Below, one piece after another: positions 6,977-7,413 of a stretch of 7,413 bases of DNA (the first letter of the stretch is position 1; the number at the start of each line of letters is the position of its first letter). The notes beneath the pieces are model-generated. The model saw only the letters and a program-made list of their open reading frames with translations. It searched no databases and had not been told where the DNA came from. The position numbers were made by a program, and so were the translations under genes. The stretch is from Bryobacteraceae bacterium. Its GTDB lineage: Bacteria; Acidobacteriota; Terriglobia; Bryobacterales; Bryobacteraceae. The stretch covers positions 1 through 7,413 of the forward strand of contig JARKOC010000242.1 in the NCBI GenBank assembly GCA_029975915.1, written 5' to 3'.

Positions 6977-7186
6977 GATTTCCCAGCCATGTGAGATAGC
7001 ATCGATGCGAAATCTCCGATTCATAACAATCGACTTCCGAATTGGCACTACTTACATGAAACAACTGCTCAGATCAACGGTTTTTCCCGTTTTTTCAATA
7101 GATAACACGACACAACAAAGCCCCATGGATGGAGCATGTCCATAGCCATGGGGCAACCTGAACCGTCGGTTCCTTCTCATGCCTTT
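6977..7186. other. Intergenic region upstream of the ABC operon
   Basis: This 210-bp stretch should hold the promoter of the four-gene transporter operon on the minus strand. It includes an AT-richer section (about 7050-7120) but I found no convincing pair of -35/-10 boxes or sigma-54 elements. The part from 6977 to 7048 may be coding if one of the upstream starts of the binding-protein gene is used. The hairpin at 7120-7154 lies at its right end. Confidence 0.5.
7120..7154 (-). terminator. Strong hairpin after the coiled-coil gene, likely terminator
   Basis: GCCCCATGG (7120-7128) pairs with CCATGGGGC (7146-7154), and inside it ATGGA (7129-7133) pairs with TCCAT (7139-7143). This makes a 14-bp stem with a 2-nt bulge and a 5-nt loop. 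On the minus strand it is followed by CTTTGTTGTGT, a modest T-rich tract, and begins 32 bp after the stop of the gene at 7187. That fits a Rho-independent terminator separating that gene from the transporter operon. The T-tract is imperfect, so efficiency is uncertain; an operator or RNA-stability role is an alternative. Confidence 0.6.
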
Positions 7187-7413
7187 CTATTTCACACCGG
7201 ACTTCAACCGCTCCTGTTCGAGCTTCAGTTTTTCGATTTCCAACCGTATCCGTTCCAGTTCAACCTGCAGCTTCAACTTCTCCAGTTCTGCGGCCTCATT
7301 CACGGTCACCGGCGCTGCCGCGGGTACGGCCGCGGGCGTCCTTTTCTGAATAGTGGCTGTCATGGCTTGCGTAAAACAATCGGTATAGCCGCCGGTCTTG
7401 AAGAGGGGATTGG
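7187..7413 (-). CDS. C-terminal end of an unidentified coiled-coil protein (partial)
   Basis: The last 74 complete codons of a gene whose start lies beyond the right edge, ending in TAG at 7189-7187. The visible part begins NPLFKTGGYTDCFTQAM, continues through an Ala/Pro/Val-rich linker (about visible residues 22-39) and ends in a charged helix of about 30 residues rich in Glu, Lys and Leu, in which the tract LEKLKLQVELERIRLEIEK is typical. The helix shows regular Leu/Ile spacing and alternating Glu/Lys, as expected for a coiled coil or single alpha-helix tail. Family and function cannot be told from this fragment. A terminator-like hairpin follows it, so it probably belongs to a separate transcription unit from the ABC operon. 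Confidence 0.75.
   Translation of the reverse strand, partial: NPLFKTGGYTDCFTQAMTATIQKRTPAAVPAAAPVTVNEAAELEKLKLQVELERIRLEIEKLKLEQERLKSGVK

Noticed and set aside
7042..7056. TTGGCACTACTTACA resembling the -24 half of a sigma-54 promoter on the plus strand
   Set aside because: The -12 element (TTGC) is missing and no plus-strand gene lies downstream.
7076..7091. Small inverted repeat AACGG/CCGTT followed by Ts on the plus strand
   Set aside because: The stem is only 5 bp with mostly A/T-containing pairs, and there is no plus-strand gene for it to terminate.

Overview
The window is GC-rich and gene-dense. Every gene I can support lies on the minus strand, so transcription runs from right to left. 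Codon use, GC content and a pilin-like N-terminal segment close to that of Geobacter-type PilA suggest a member of the Geobacteraceae/Desulfuromonadales. This assignment is an inference from protein character; no rRNA or other marker gene is present.

Layout in transcription order (right to left): (1) 7187-7413, the C-terminal end of an unknown protein with a charged coiled coil, followed by a strong hairpin at 7120-7154 that probably ends its transcript. (2) 6976-1968, a tight four-gene operon for an ABC transporter of the TrpXYZ-like class (ABC_sub_bind substrate-binding family, BPD_transp_2 permease, ATPase). Its genes overlap by 1, 4 and 8 nt. The first gene encodes an unusual membrane-anchored protein with two fused substrate-binding domains. 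The second encodes a STAS domain joined to a long C-terminal region that I cannot identify. The third is the permease and the fourth the ATPase. (3) 1898-1458, a YqaA-type small membrane protein of the DedA/VTT group, 69 bp after the ATPase gene and possibly read through from it. (4) 1292-786, a zinc-ribbon/transmembrane/pilin-like hybrid protein with a plausible promoter of its own. (5) 691 to beyond position 1, a 3-hydroxyacyl-CoA dehydrogenase of an atypical subfamily, truncated by the window edge.

The most interesting part is the ABC operon. A STAS protein is placed, with translational coupling, between a duplicated, membrane-tethered substrate-binding protein and its permease. This suggests a transporter (or a sensing device built from one) in which the STAS protein may control the ATPase or permease, in the way MlaB works with MlaF. 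The substrate and the role of the STAS partner domain are unknown. The second point of interest is the zinc-ribbon protein, whose membrane segment and following region look like a type IV pilin N-terminus but which lacks a prepilin leader.

No tRNA, rRNA, CRISPR array, insertion sequence or phage gene was seen.
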